Shown here: positions 38,169-48,427 of the stretch, piece after piece
Position numbering within the stretch: the first letter of the stretch is position 1
How the letters are laid out: each line of letters starts with the position of its first letter
Assembly (NCBI RefSeq): GCF_047675955.1
Contig: NW_027327442.1
Coordinates: 62,001 to 126,000, forward strand
DNA: 64,000 nt
Direction: 5' to 3'
Origin: Chlorocebus sabaeus
Lineage: Eukaryota; Chordata; Mammalia; Primates; Cercopithecidae
Notes under the pieces: model-generated
What the model was told of the DNA's origin: nothing
Databases searched by the model: none
Seen by the model: only the letters and a program-made list of their open reading frames with translations
Program-made: the position numbers and the translations under genes

Positions 38169-41100
38169 TTTGCCAATTTCACAAGAACAGCCTTAGCGAA
38201 AGGCTGCTTGAAGGGAAAGATGTAACTCTGTGAGATGAATTAACAGAACAGAGAGCAGTTTCTCAGAAAGCTTCTTTCCACATTTGAAGGGAAGATATTT
38301 CCTTTTTCACGAGAGCCCTCTATGGGCTTCCACATATCCCTTTACCAATTCCATAAGAACAGCCTTAGCGAAAGGCTTCTTGAAGGGAAAGATGTAACTC
38401 TGTGAGGTGAAGTAACAGAACACAGAGCAGTTTCTCAGAAAGCTTCTTTCCAGTTTTGAAACGAAGATAATTCCTTTTTCACCATAGCCCTCTATGGGCT
38501 TCCAAATATCCCTTTGCCAATTCCACAAGAACAGCCTTAGCGAAAGGCTTCTTGAAGGGAAAGATGTACCTCTGTGAGATGAATTAACAGAACACAGAGC
38601 AGTTTCTCAGTAAGCTTCTTTCCAGTTTTGAACGGAAGATATTTCCTTTTTCACCGTAGCCCTCTATGGGCTTCCAAATATCCCTTTGCCAATTCCACAA
38701 GTACAGCCTTCGCGGAAGGCTTCTTGAAGGGAAAGATGTAACTCTGTGAGATGAATTAACAGAACACAGAGCATTTTCTCAGAAAGCTTCTTTCCAGTTT
38801 TGAACGGAAGATATTTCCTTTTTCACCATAGCCCTCTATGGGCTTCTACATATCCCTTTTCCAATTCCACAGGAACAGCCTTAGCGAAAGGCTTCTTGAA
38901 GGGAAAGATGTAACTCTGTGAGGTGAATTAACAGAACACAGAGCAGTTTCTCAGAAAGCTTCTTTCCAGTTTTGAACGGAAGATACTTCCTTTTTCACCA
39001 TAGCCCTCTATGGGCTTCCAAATATCCCTTTGCCAATTCCACAAGAACAGCCTTAGCGTAAGGCTTCTTGAAGGGAAAGATGTAACTCTGTGAGATGAAT
39101 TAACAGAACACAGAGCAGCTTCTCAGAAAGCTTCTTTCCACTTTTGAACGGAAGATATTTCCTTTTTCACGAGAGCCCTCTATGGGCTTCCACATATCCC
39201 TTTACCACTTCCATAAGAACAGCCTTAGCGAAAGGCTTCTTGAAGGGAAAGATGTAACTCTGTGAGGTGAAGTAACAGAACACAGAGCAGTTTCTCAGAA
39301 AGGTTCTTTCCAGTTTTGAACCGAAGGTAATTCCTTTTTCACCATAGCCCTCTATGGGCTTCCAAATATCCCTTTGCCCAGTCCACAAGAACAGCCTTAG
39401 CGAAAGGCTTCTTTAAGGGAAAGATGTAACTCTGTGAGATGAATTAACAGAACACAGAGCAGTTTCTCAGAAAGCTTCTTTGCAGTTTTGAACGGAAGAT
39501 ATTTCCTTTTTCACCATATTCCTCTAGGGGTTCCAAATATCACTTTGCCAATCCCACAAGAACAGCCTTAGCGAAATGTTTCTTGAAGGGAAAGATGTAA
39601 CTCTGTGAGATGAATTAACAGAACACAGAGCAGTTTCTCAGAAAGCTTCTTTCCAGTTTTGAACGGAAGATAATTCCTTTTTCACCATAGCCCTCTATGG
39701 GCTTCCAATTATCCCTTTGCCAATTCCACAAGAACAGCCTTAGCGAAAGACTTCAAGAAGGGAACGATGTAACTCTCTGAGATGAATTAACAGAACACAG
39801 AGCAGTTTCTCAGAAAGCTTCTTTCCAATATTGAACGGAAGATATTTCCTTTTTCACCATAGCCCTCTATGGGCTTCCAAATATCCCTTTGCCATTTTCA
39901 CAAGAACAGCCTTAGCGAATTCTTCTTGAAGGGAAAGATGTAACTCTGTGAGATGAATTAACAGAACACAGAGCAGTTTGTCAGAAAGCTTCTTTGCAGT
40001 ATTGAACGGAACATATTTCTTTTTTCACCATAGCCCTCTATGGGCTTCCAAATATCACTTTGCCAATTCCACAAGAACAGCCTTAGCGAACGGCTTCCTG
40101 AAGGGAAAGATGTAACTCTCTGAGATAAATTAACAGAACACATAGCAGTTTCTCAGAAAGCTTCTTTCCAGTTTTGAACGGAAGATATTTCCTTTTTCAC
40201 CATAGCCCTCTAAAGGCTTCCAAATATCACTTTGCCAATTCCACAAGAACAGCCTTCGCGGAAGGTTTCTTGAAGGGAAAGATGTAACTCTGTGAGATGA
40301 ATTAACAGAACACAGAGCAGTTTCTCAGAAAGCTTCTTTCCAGTTTTGAACGGAAGTTATTTCCTTTTTCACCATAGCCCTCTATGGGCTTCCACATATC
40401 CCTTTACCAATTCCACAATAACAGCCTTAGCGAAGGGCTTCTTGAAGGGAAAGATGTAACTCTGTGAGATGAATTAACAGAACACATTGCAGTTTCTCAG
40501 AAAGCTTCTTTGCCGTTTTGAACGGAAGATATTTCGTTTTTCACCATAGCCCTCTATGGGCTTCCAAATATCACTTTGCCAATTCCACAAGAACAGCCTT
40601 AGCGAAAGGCTTCTTGAAGGGAAAGATGTAACTCTGTGAGATGAATTAACAGAACACAGAGCAGTTTCTCAGAAAGCTTCTTTCCAGTTTTGAACGGAAG
40701 ATATTTCCTTTTTCACCTTAGCCCTCTATGGGCTTCCAAATATCCCTTTGCCAATTCCACAAGAACAGCCTTAGCGAAATGCTTCTTGAAGGGAAAGATG
40801 TAACTCTGTGAGGTGAATTAACACAACACAGAGCAGTTTCTCAGAAAGCTTCTTTCCAGTTTTGAACGGAAGATATTTCCTTTTTCACCATAGCCCTCTA
40901 AGGGCTTCCACATATCCCTTTACCAATTCCACAAGAAAAGCCTTAGCGAAAGGCTTCTTGAAGGGAAAGATGTAACTCTGTGAGGTCAATTAACAGAACA
41001 CAGAGCAGTTTCTCAGAAAGCTTCTTTCCAGTTTTGAACGGAAGATATTTCCTTTTTCCCCATAGCCCTCAAAGGGCTTCCAAATATCCCTTTGCCAATT

Positions 41101-41199
41101 CCACAAGAACAACCTTAGCGAAAGGCTTCTTGAAGGGAAAGATGTAACTCTGTGAGATGAATTAGCAGAACACAGAGCAGTTTCTCAGAAAGCTTCTTT
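38169..41199 (-). repeat. Duplication delta, copy 2
   Basis: Matches 28200-31575. The offset falls stepwise from 9969 to 9797 to 9624 bp, each step being loss of one whole monomer in this copy (or gain in the other). Otherwise the order and rare markers agree, for example ACTTCAAGAAGGG, GCGAATTCTTCTTG and ACACATTGCAG. The match ends at 41200, where TTTCCAG of copy 1 is replaced by TTTAAAG. Confidence 0.85.
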
Positions 41200-42238
41200 A
41201 AAGTTTTGAACGGATGATATTTCCTTTTTCACCATACCCCTCTATGGGCTTCCACATATCCCTTTGCCAATTCCACAAGAACAGCCTTAGCGAAAGGCTT
41301 CTAGAAGGGAAAGATGTAACTCTGTGAGATGAATTAACAGAACACAGAGCAGTTTCTCAGAAAGCTTCTTCCCAGTTTTGAACGGAATATATTTCCTTTT
41401 TCACCATAGCCCTCTATGGGCTTCCACATATCCCTTTACCAATTCCACAAGAACAGCCTTAACGAAAGGCTTCTTGAAGGGAAAGATGTAACTCTGTGAG
41501 GTCAATTAACAGAACACAGAGCAGTTTCTCAGAAAGCTTCTTTCCAGTTTTGAACGGAAGATAATTCCTTTTTCACCATAGCCCTCTAAGGGCTTCCAAA
41601 TATCCCTTTGCCAATCCCAGAAGAACAGCCTTAGCGAAAGGCTTCTTGAAGGAAAAGATGTAACCCTGTGACATGAATTTACAGAACACAGAGCAGTTTC
41701 TCAGAGAGCTTCTTTCCAGTTTTGAATGGAAGATATTTCCTTTTTCACCGTAGCCGTCTATGGGCTTTAAATATCACTTTGTCAATTTCACAAGAACAGC
41801 CTTAGCGAAAGGCTTCTTGAACCTAAAGATGTAATTCTGTGAGGTGAATTAACAGAACACAGAGCAGTTTCTCAGAAAGCTTCTTCACAGTTTTGAACGG
41901 AAGATACTTCCTTTTTCACCATAGCCCTCTATGGGCTTCCAAATATCCCTTTGCCAATTCCACAAGAACAGCGTTAGCGAAAGACTTCTTGAAGGGAAAG
42001 ATGTAACTCTGTGAGATGAATTAACAGAACACAGAGCAGTTTCTCAGACAGCTTCTTTGCCGTTTTGAACGGAAGATATTTCCTTTTTCACCATAGCCCT
42101 CTATGGGCTTCCAAATATCACTTTGCCAATTCCACAAGAACAGCCTTAGCGAAAGGCTTCTTGAAGGGAAAGATGTAACTCTGTGAGGTGAATTAACAGA
42201 ACACAGAGCAGTTTCTCAGAAAGCTTCTTTCCAGTTTT
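41200..42238 (-). repeat. Lead-in to the right-hand mosaic (L-M-C'-D-N)
   Basis: After one b/G-like monomer (GAACGGATG, CATACCCC) come L at 41380, an M/B-like monomer at 41552, C' at 41724, D at 41895 and N at 42068. This repeats 36741-37599, 4639 bp to the left, including the rare GTCAATTTC and GCGTTAGCG changes. N then leads into the first type A monomer at 42239. Confidence 0.83.
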
Positions 42239-42251
42239 GAACGGAAGATAC

Positions 42252-42268
42252 TTCCTTTTTCACCATAG
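42252..42268. other. pJ-alpha-type box of an A-type alphoid monomer
   Basis: TTCCTTTTTCACCATAG fits the published alphoid pJ-alpha consensus TTCCTTTTYCACCRTAG at every position. The same box recurs in most monomers; the first in the window is at 16-32. In alpha satellite, monomers carry either this box or the CENP-B box in the same place, so its presence marks these as A-type. Type C monomers have CACCGTAG, still allowed. Type G ends in CATAC, and type M has TTCGTTTTTCACAATAG, so these depart from the consensus. Whether any protein binds it in this species is not shown by sequence. Confidence 0.75.
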
Positions 42269-42281
42269 CCCTCTATGGGCT
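42267..42281. other. Dyad symmetry 1 (AGCCC / GGGCT)
   Basis: AGCCC and GGGCT are perfect inverted repeats around a five-base spacer, TCTAT. The symmetry is present in most monomers of the window. It is lost where the spacer-side sequence changes, for example CTAAAGGCTT variants (one arm mismatched) and type C, which reads GTAGCTGTCTATGGGCT. Short dyads of this kind have been proposed to favour non-B DNA in centromeric satellites that lack CENP-B boxes. Confidence 0.7.
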
Positions 42282-42313
42282 TCCAAATATCCCTTTGCCA
42301 ACTCCACAAGAAC

Positions 42314-42338
42314 AGCCTTAGCGAAAGGCTTCTTGAAG
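42314..42338. other. Dyad symmetry 2 with adjoining short palindrome
   Basis: AGCCTT, loop AGCGA, then AAGGCT form a six-base stem at 42314-42330. It overlaps CTTC-TT-GAAG at 42329-42338. Monomers of the I' type change the loop to give AGCCTTCGCGGAAGGCT, which lengthens the stem to seven pairs with a three-base GCG loop. Type B (TTAGCGGAAGG) keeps the arms. This is the strongest potential hairpin or cruciform in the repeat and occurs about once every 172 bp. Confidence 0.7.
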
Positions 42339-43957
42339 GGAAAGATGTAACTCTGTGAGGTCAATTAACAGAACACAGAGCAGTTTCTCAGAAAGCTTCT
42401 TTCCAGTTTTGAACGGAAGATACTTCCTTTTTCACCATAGCCCTCTAAGGGCTTCCAAATATCCCTTTACCAATTCCACAAGAACAGCCTTAGCGGAAGG
42501 CTTCTTGAAGGGAAAGATGTAACCCTGTGACATGAATTTACAGAACACAGAGCAGTTTCTCAGAAAGCTTCTTTCCAGTTTTGAATGGAAGATATTTCCT
42601 TTTTCACCGTAGCTGTCTATGGGCTTTAAATATCACTTTGCCAATTTCACAAGAACAGCCTTAGCGAAAGGCTTCTTGAACCTAAAGATGTAATTCTGTG
42701 AGGTGAATTAATAGAACACAGAGCAGTTTCTCAGAAAGCTTCTTCACAGTTTTGAACGGAAGATACTTCCTTTTTCACCATAGCCCTCTATGGGCTTCCA
42801 AATATCTCTTTGCCAATTCCACAGGAACAGCCTTAGCGAAAGACTTCTTGAAGCGAAAGATGTAACTCTGTGAGATGAATTAACAGAACACAGAGCAGTT
42901 TCTCAGAAAGCTTCTTTGCAGTTTTGAACGGAAAATATTTCCTTTTTCACCATAGCCCTGTATGGGCTTCCAAATATCACTTTGCCAATTCCACAAGAAC
43001 AGCCTTAGCGAACGGCTTCCTGAAGGGAAAGATGTAACTCTGCGAGATTAATTAACAGAACACAGAGCAGTTTCTCATAAATCTTCTTTCCAGTTTTGAA
43101 CGGAAGATATTTCCTTTTTCACCATAGCCCTCTATGGGCTTCTAATTATCCCTTTGGCAATTCCACAAGAACAGCCTTAGCGAAAGACTTCTTGAAGGGA
43201 AAGATGTAACTCTGTGAGATGAATTAACAGAACACAGAGCAGTTTCTCAGAAAGCTTCTTTAAAGTTTTAAACGGAAGATATTTCCTTTTTCACCATACC
43301 CCTCTATGGGCTTCCACATATCCCTTTGCCAATTCCACAAGAACAGCCTTAGCGAAAGGCTTCTTGTAGGGAAAGATGTAACTCTGTGAGTTGAATTCAC
43401 AGAACACAGAGCAGTTTCTCAGAAAGCTTCTTTCCAGTTTTGAACGGAAGATATTTCCTTTTTCACCATAGCCCTCTATGAGCTTCCACATATCCCTTTG
43501 CCAATTCCACAAGAACAGCCCTAGCGAAAGGCTTCTTGAAGGGAAAGATGTTACTCAGTGAGATGAATTAACAGAACACAGATCAGTTTCTCAGAAAGCT
43601 TCTTTCCAGTTTTGAACGGAAGATATTTCCTTTTTCACCATAGCCCTCTATGGGCTCCCAAATATCCCTTTGCCAATTCCACAAGAAGAGCCTTAGCGAA
43701 AGGCTTCTTGAAGGGAATGATGTAACTCTGTGAGATGAATTAACAGAACACAGAGCAGTTTCTCAGAAAGCTTCTTTCCAGTTTTGAACGGAAGATATTT
43801 CCTTTTTCACCATAGCCCTCTATGGACTTCTACATATCCCTTTGCCAATTCCACAAGAACAGCCTTAGCGAAAGGCATCTTGAAGGGAAAGATGTAACTC
43901 TGTGAGGTGAATTAACAGAACACAGAGCAGTTTCTCAGAAAGCTTCTTTCCAGTTTT

Positions 43958-46900
43958 GAACGGAAGATACTTCCTTTTTCACCATAGCCCTCTATGGGCT
44001 TCCAAATATCCCTTTGCCAACTCCACAAGAACAGCCTTAGCGAAAGGCTTCTTGAAGGGAAAGATGTAACACTGTGAGGTCAATTAACAGAACACAGAGC
44101 AGTTTCTCAGAAAGCTTCTTTCCAGTTTTGAACGGAAGATACTTCCTTTTTCACCATAGCCCTCTAAGGGCTTCCAAATATCCCTTTACCAATTCCACAA
44201 GAACAGCCTTAGCGGAAGGCTTCTTGAAGGGAAAGATGTAACCCTGTGACATGAATTTACAGAACACAGAGCAGTTTCTCAGAAAGCTTCTTTCCAGTTT
44301 TGAATGGAAGATATTTCCTTTTTCACCGTAGCTGTCTATGGGCTTTAAATATCACTTTGCCAATTTCACAAGAACAGCCTTAGCGAAAGGCTTCTTGAAC
44401 CTAAAGATGTAATTCTGTGAGGTGAATTAACAGAACACAGAGCAGATTCTCAGAAAGCTTCTTCACAGTTTTGAACGGAAGATACTTCCTTTCTCACCAT
44501 AGCCCTCTATGGGCTTCCAAATATCCCTTTGCCAATTCCACAAGAACAGCCTTAGCGAAAGACTTCTTGAAGCGAAAGATGTAACTCTGTGAGATGAATT
44601 AACAGAACACAGAGCAGTTTCTCAGAAAGCTTCTTTGCAGTTTTGAACGGAAAATATTTCCTTTTTCACCATATCCCTGTATGGGCTTTGAAATATCACT
44701 TTGCCAATTCCACAAGAACAGCCTTAGCGAACGGCTTCCTGAAGGGAAAGATGTAACTCTGCGAGATTAATTAACACAACACAGAGCAGTTTCTCATAAA
44801 TCTTCTTTCCAGTTTTGAACGGAAGATATTTCCTTTTTCACCATAGCCCTCTATGGGCTTCTAATTATCCCTTTGGCAATTCCACAAGAACAGCCTTAGC
44901 GAAAGACTTCTTGAAGGGAAAGATGTAACTCTGTGAGATGAATTAACAGAACACAGAGCAGTTTCTCAGAAAGCTTCTTTAAAGTTTTAAACGGAAGATA
45001 TTTCCTTTTTCACCATACAGCTCTATGGGCTTCCACATATCCCTTTGCCAATTCCACAAGAACAGCCTTAGCAAAAGGCTTTTTGTAGGGAAAGATGTAA
45101 CTCTGTGAGATGAATTAACAGAACACAGAGCAGTTTCTCAGAAAGCTTCTTTCCAGTTTTGAACGGAAGATATTTCCTTTTTCACCATAGCCCTCTATGG
45201 GCTTCCACATATCCCTTTGCCAATTCCACAAGAACAGCCCTAGCGAAAGGCTTCTTGAAGGGAAAGATGTTACTCAGTGAGATGAATTAACAGAACACAG
45301 ATCAGTTTCTCAGAAAGCTTCTTTCCAGTTTTGAACGGAAGATATTTCCTTTTTCACCATAGCCCTCTATGGGCTTCCAAATATCCCTTTGCCAATTCCA
45401 CAAGAACAGCCTTCGCGGAAGGCTTCTTGAAGGGAAAGATGTAACTCTGTGAGATGAATTAACAGAACACAGAGCAGTTTCTCAGAAAGCTTCTTCCCAG
45501 TTTTGAACGGAATATATTTCCTTTTTCACCATAGCCCTCTATGGGCTTCCACATATCCCTTTACCAATTCCACAAGAACAGCCTTAACGAAAGGCTTCTT
45601 GAAGGGAAAGATGTAACTCTGTGAGGTCAATTAACAGAACACAGAGCAGTTTCTCAGAAAGCTTCTTTCCAGTTTTGAACGGAAGATACTTCGTTTTTCA
45701 CAATAGCCCTCTAAGGGCTTCCAAATATCCCTTTACCAATTCCACAAGAACAGCCTTAGCGGAAGGCTTCTTGAAGGGAAAGATGTAACCCTGTGACATG
45801 AATTTACAGAACACAGAGCAGTTTCTCAGAAAGCTTCTTTCCAGTTTTGAATGGAAGATATTTCCTTTTTCACCGTAGCTGTCTATGGGCTTTAAATATC
45901 ACTTTGCCAATTTCATAAGAACAGCCTTAGCGAAAGGCTTCTTGAACCTAAAGATGTAATTCTGTGAGGTGAATTAACAGAACACAGAGCAGTTTCTCAG
46001 AAAGCTTCTTCACAGTTTTGAACGGAAGATACTTCCTTTTTCACCATAGCCCTGTATGGGCTTCCAAATATCACTTTGCCAATTCCACAAGAACAGCCTT
46101 AGCGAACGGCTTCCTGAAGGGAAAGATGTAACTCTGCGAGATTAATTAACAGAACACAGAGCAGTTTCTCATAAATCTTCTTTCCAGTTTTGAACGGAAG
46201 ATATTTCCTTTTTCACCATAGCCCTCTATGGGCTTCTAATTATCCCTTTGGCAATTCCACAAGAACAGCCTTAGCGAAAGACTTCTTGAAGGGAAAGATG
46301 TAACTCTGTGAGATGAATTATCAGAACACAGAGCAGTTTCTCAGAAAGCTTCTTTAAAGTTTTAAACGGAAGATATTTCCTTTTTCACCATACCCCTCTA
46401 TGGGCTTCCACATATCCCTTTGCCAATTCCACAAGAACAGCCTTAGCGAAAGGCTTCTTGTAGGGAAAGATGTAACTCTGTGAGATGAATTAACAGAACA
46501 CAGAGCAGTTCCTCAGAAAGCTTCTTTCCAGTTTTGAACGGAAGATATTTCCTTTTTCACCATAGCCCTCTATGGGCTTCCACATATCCCTTTGCCAATT
46601 CCACAAGAACAGCCCTAGCGAAAGGCTTCTTGAAGGGAAAGATGTTACTCAGTGAGATGAATTAACAGAACACAGATCAGTTTCTCAGAAAGCTTCTTTC
46701 CAGTTTTGATCGGAAGATATTTCCTTTTTCACCATAGCCCTCTATGGGCTTCCAAATATCCCTTTGCCAATTCCACAAGAACAGCCTTCGCGGAAGGCTT
46801 CTTAAAGGGAAAGATGTAACTCTGTGAGATGAATTAACAGAACAAAGAGCAGTTTCTCAGAAAGCTTCTTCCCAGTTTTGAACGGAATATATTTCCTTTT

Positions 46901-47567
46901 TCACCATAGCCCTCTATGGGCTTCCACATATCCCTTTACCAATTCCACAAGAACAGCCTTAACGAAAGCCTTCTTGAAGGGAAAGATGTAACTCTGTGAG
47001 GTCAATTAACAGAACACAGAGCAGTTTCTCAGAAAGCTTCTTTCCAGTTTTGAACGGAAGATACTTCGTTTTTCACCATAGCCCTCTAAGGGCCTCCAAA
47101 TATCCCTTTGCCAATTCCACAAGAACAGCCTTAGCGAAAGGCTTCTTGAAGGGAAAGATGTAACTCTGTGAGATGAATTAACAGAACACAGAGCAGTTTC
47201 TCAGAAAGCTTCTTTCCAGTTTTGAAAGGAAGATATTTCCTTTTTCCCCTTAGCCCTCTATGGGCTTCCAAATATCCCTTTGCCAATTCCACAAGAAGAG
47301 CCTTAGCGAAAGGCTTCTTGAAGGGAAAGATGTAACTCTGTGAGATGAATTAACAGAACACAGAGCAGTTTCTCAGAAAGCTTCTTTCCAGTTTTGAACG
47401 GAAGATATTTCCTTTTTCACCATATCCCTCTATGGACTTCTACATATCCCTTTGCCAATTCCACAAGAACAGCCTTAGCGAAAGGCATCTTGAAGGGAAA
47501 GATGTAACTCTGTGAGGTGAATTAACAGAACACAGAGCAGTTTCTCAGAAAGCTTCTTTCCAGTTTT
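43958..47567 (-). repeat. 21-monomer derivative of HOR-1 (3610 bp)
   Basis: Order A-B-C-D-E-F-G-H-I'-L-M-C-(D/E)-F-G-H-I'-L-B''-K2-J. I' (45333) has CCTTCGCGGAAGG in place of I's AGAAGAGCC. L (45505) has GGAATATATTTCC and CCTTAACG. M (45677) has CGTTTTTCACAATAG. The monomer at 46020 starts as D (GATACTTCC, preceded by TTCACAG) and ends as E (CCCTGTATGGG, GCGAACGG), so it is a hybrid. The first 2.5 kb is nearly identical to 48256-50738. Confidence 0.88.
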
Positions 47568-48427
47568 GAACGGAAGATACTTCCTTTTTCACCATAGCCC
47601 TCTATGGGCTTCCAAATATCCCTTTGCCAACTCCACAAGAACAGCCTTAGCGAAAGGCTTCTTGAAGGGAAAGATGTAACTCTGTGAGGTCAATTAACAG
47701 AACACAGAGCAGTTTCTCAGAAAGCTTCTTTCCAGTTTTGAACGGAAGATACTTCCTTTTTCACCATAGCCCTCTAAGGGCCTCCAAATATCCCTTTGCC
47801 AATTCCACAAGAACAGCCTTAGCGAAAGGCTTCTTGAAGGGAAAGATGTAACTCTGTGAGATGAATTAACAGAACACAGAGCAGTTTCTCAGAAAGCTTC
47901 TTTCCAGTTTTGAAAGGAAGATATTTCCTTTTTCCCCTTAGCCCTCTATGGGCTTCCAAATATCCCTTTGCCAATTCCACAAGAAGAGCCTTAGCGAAAG
48001 GCTTCTTGAAGGGAAAGATGTAACTCTGTGAGATGAATTAACAGAACACAGAGCAGTTTCTCAGAAAGCTTCTTTCCAGTTTTGAACGGAAGATATTTCC
48101 TTTTTCACCATAGCCCTCTATGGACTTCTACATATCCCTTTGCCAATTCCACAAGAACAGCCTTAGCGAAAGGCATCTTGAAGGGAGAGATGTAACTCTG
48201 TGAGGTGAATTAACAGAACACAGAGCAGTTTCTCAGAAAGCTTCTTTCCAGTTTTGAACGGAAGATACTTCCTTTTTCACCATAGCCCTCTATGGGCTTC
48301 CAAATATCCCTTTGCCAACTCCACAAGAACAGCCTTAGCGAAAGGCTTCTTGAAGGGAAAGATGTAACTCTGTGAGGTCAATTAACAGAACACAGAGCAG
48401 TTTCTCAGAAAGCTTCTTTCCAGTTTT
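47052..48427 (-). repeat. Tandem duplication of a 688-bp four-monomer unit
   Basis: B''-K2-J-A occurs twice in a row: 47052-47739 and 47740-48427. B'' has GGGCCTCCAAATATC, K2 has GAAAGGAAG with TTTCCCCTTAGCC, J has TATGGACTTCTAC, A has CCAACTCC. The two copies differ by only a few bases, for example CATATCCCTC against CATAGCCCTC in J. The copy number of two and near-identity suggest a recent event. Confidence 0.88.

Larger units (their letters stand above)
42239..42410 (-). repeat. Representative 172-bp monomer (type A)
   Basis: This well-formed monomer serves as the reference for positions. Counting from its GAACGG, the pJ-alpha-type box is at bases 14-30, a five-base dyad at 29-43, a six-base dyad at 76-92 and an adjoining CTTC-TT-GAAG at 91-100. 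A HindIII site (AAGCTT) is at 42393-42398. Type A is marked by GATACTTCC, CCAACTCC in place of CCAATTCC, and GAGGTCAATT. The 172-bp length is close to one nucleosome repeat; African green monkey alphoid is a classic example of phased nucleosomes. That phasing is family knowledge, not something visible here. Confidence 0.9.
42239..43957 (-). repeat. HOR-1, complete unit A-B-C-D-E-F-G-H-I-J (1719 bp)
   Basis: Monomer starts are A 42239, B 42411, C 42583, D 42754, E 42926, F 43098, G 43270, H 43442, I 43614, J 43786. Markers: A CCAACTCC; B GCGGAAGG and GTGACATG; C GGGCTTTAAATATC and GAACCTAAAG; D TTCACAG before it and GAAGCGAAAG; E GGAAAATATTTCC and CTGCGAG; F CTTCTAATTATCCC and TTTGGC; G TTTTAAACGG and CATACCCC; H AGCCCTAGCG and TTACTCAG; I AGAAGAGCC; J TATGGACTTCTAC and GGCATCTTG. 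C is 171 bp, so the unit is 1719 bp. This is the simplest complete unit of the right-hand mosaic. Confidence 0.92.

Noticed and set aside
42314..42338. Rho-independent terminator or structured RNA from the AGCCTT/AAGGCT hairpin
   Set aside because: The stem is short, there is no following T tract in the right place, and the element is simply repeated in every monomer of a eukaryotic satellite.
11126..43512. Minus-strand reading frames of 61-95 codons, several identical, with a recurrent KPIEGYGEKG-like motif
   Set aside because: They are translations of the satellite itself. The monomer is 172 bp, which is not a multiple of three, so no frame stays open beyond about one and a half monomers. 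Identity between copies follows from DNA duplication, and synonymous sites are not favoured for change.
45677..45848. TTCG in M monomers (CTTCGTTTTTCACAATAG) as a CENP-B box
   Set aside because: Only the first half of the motif is present; the central A and the CGGG half are missing.
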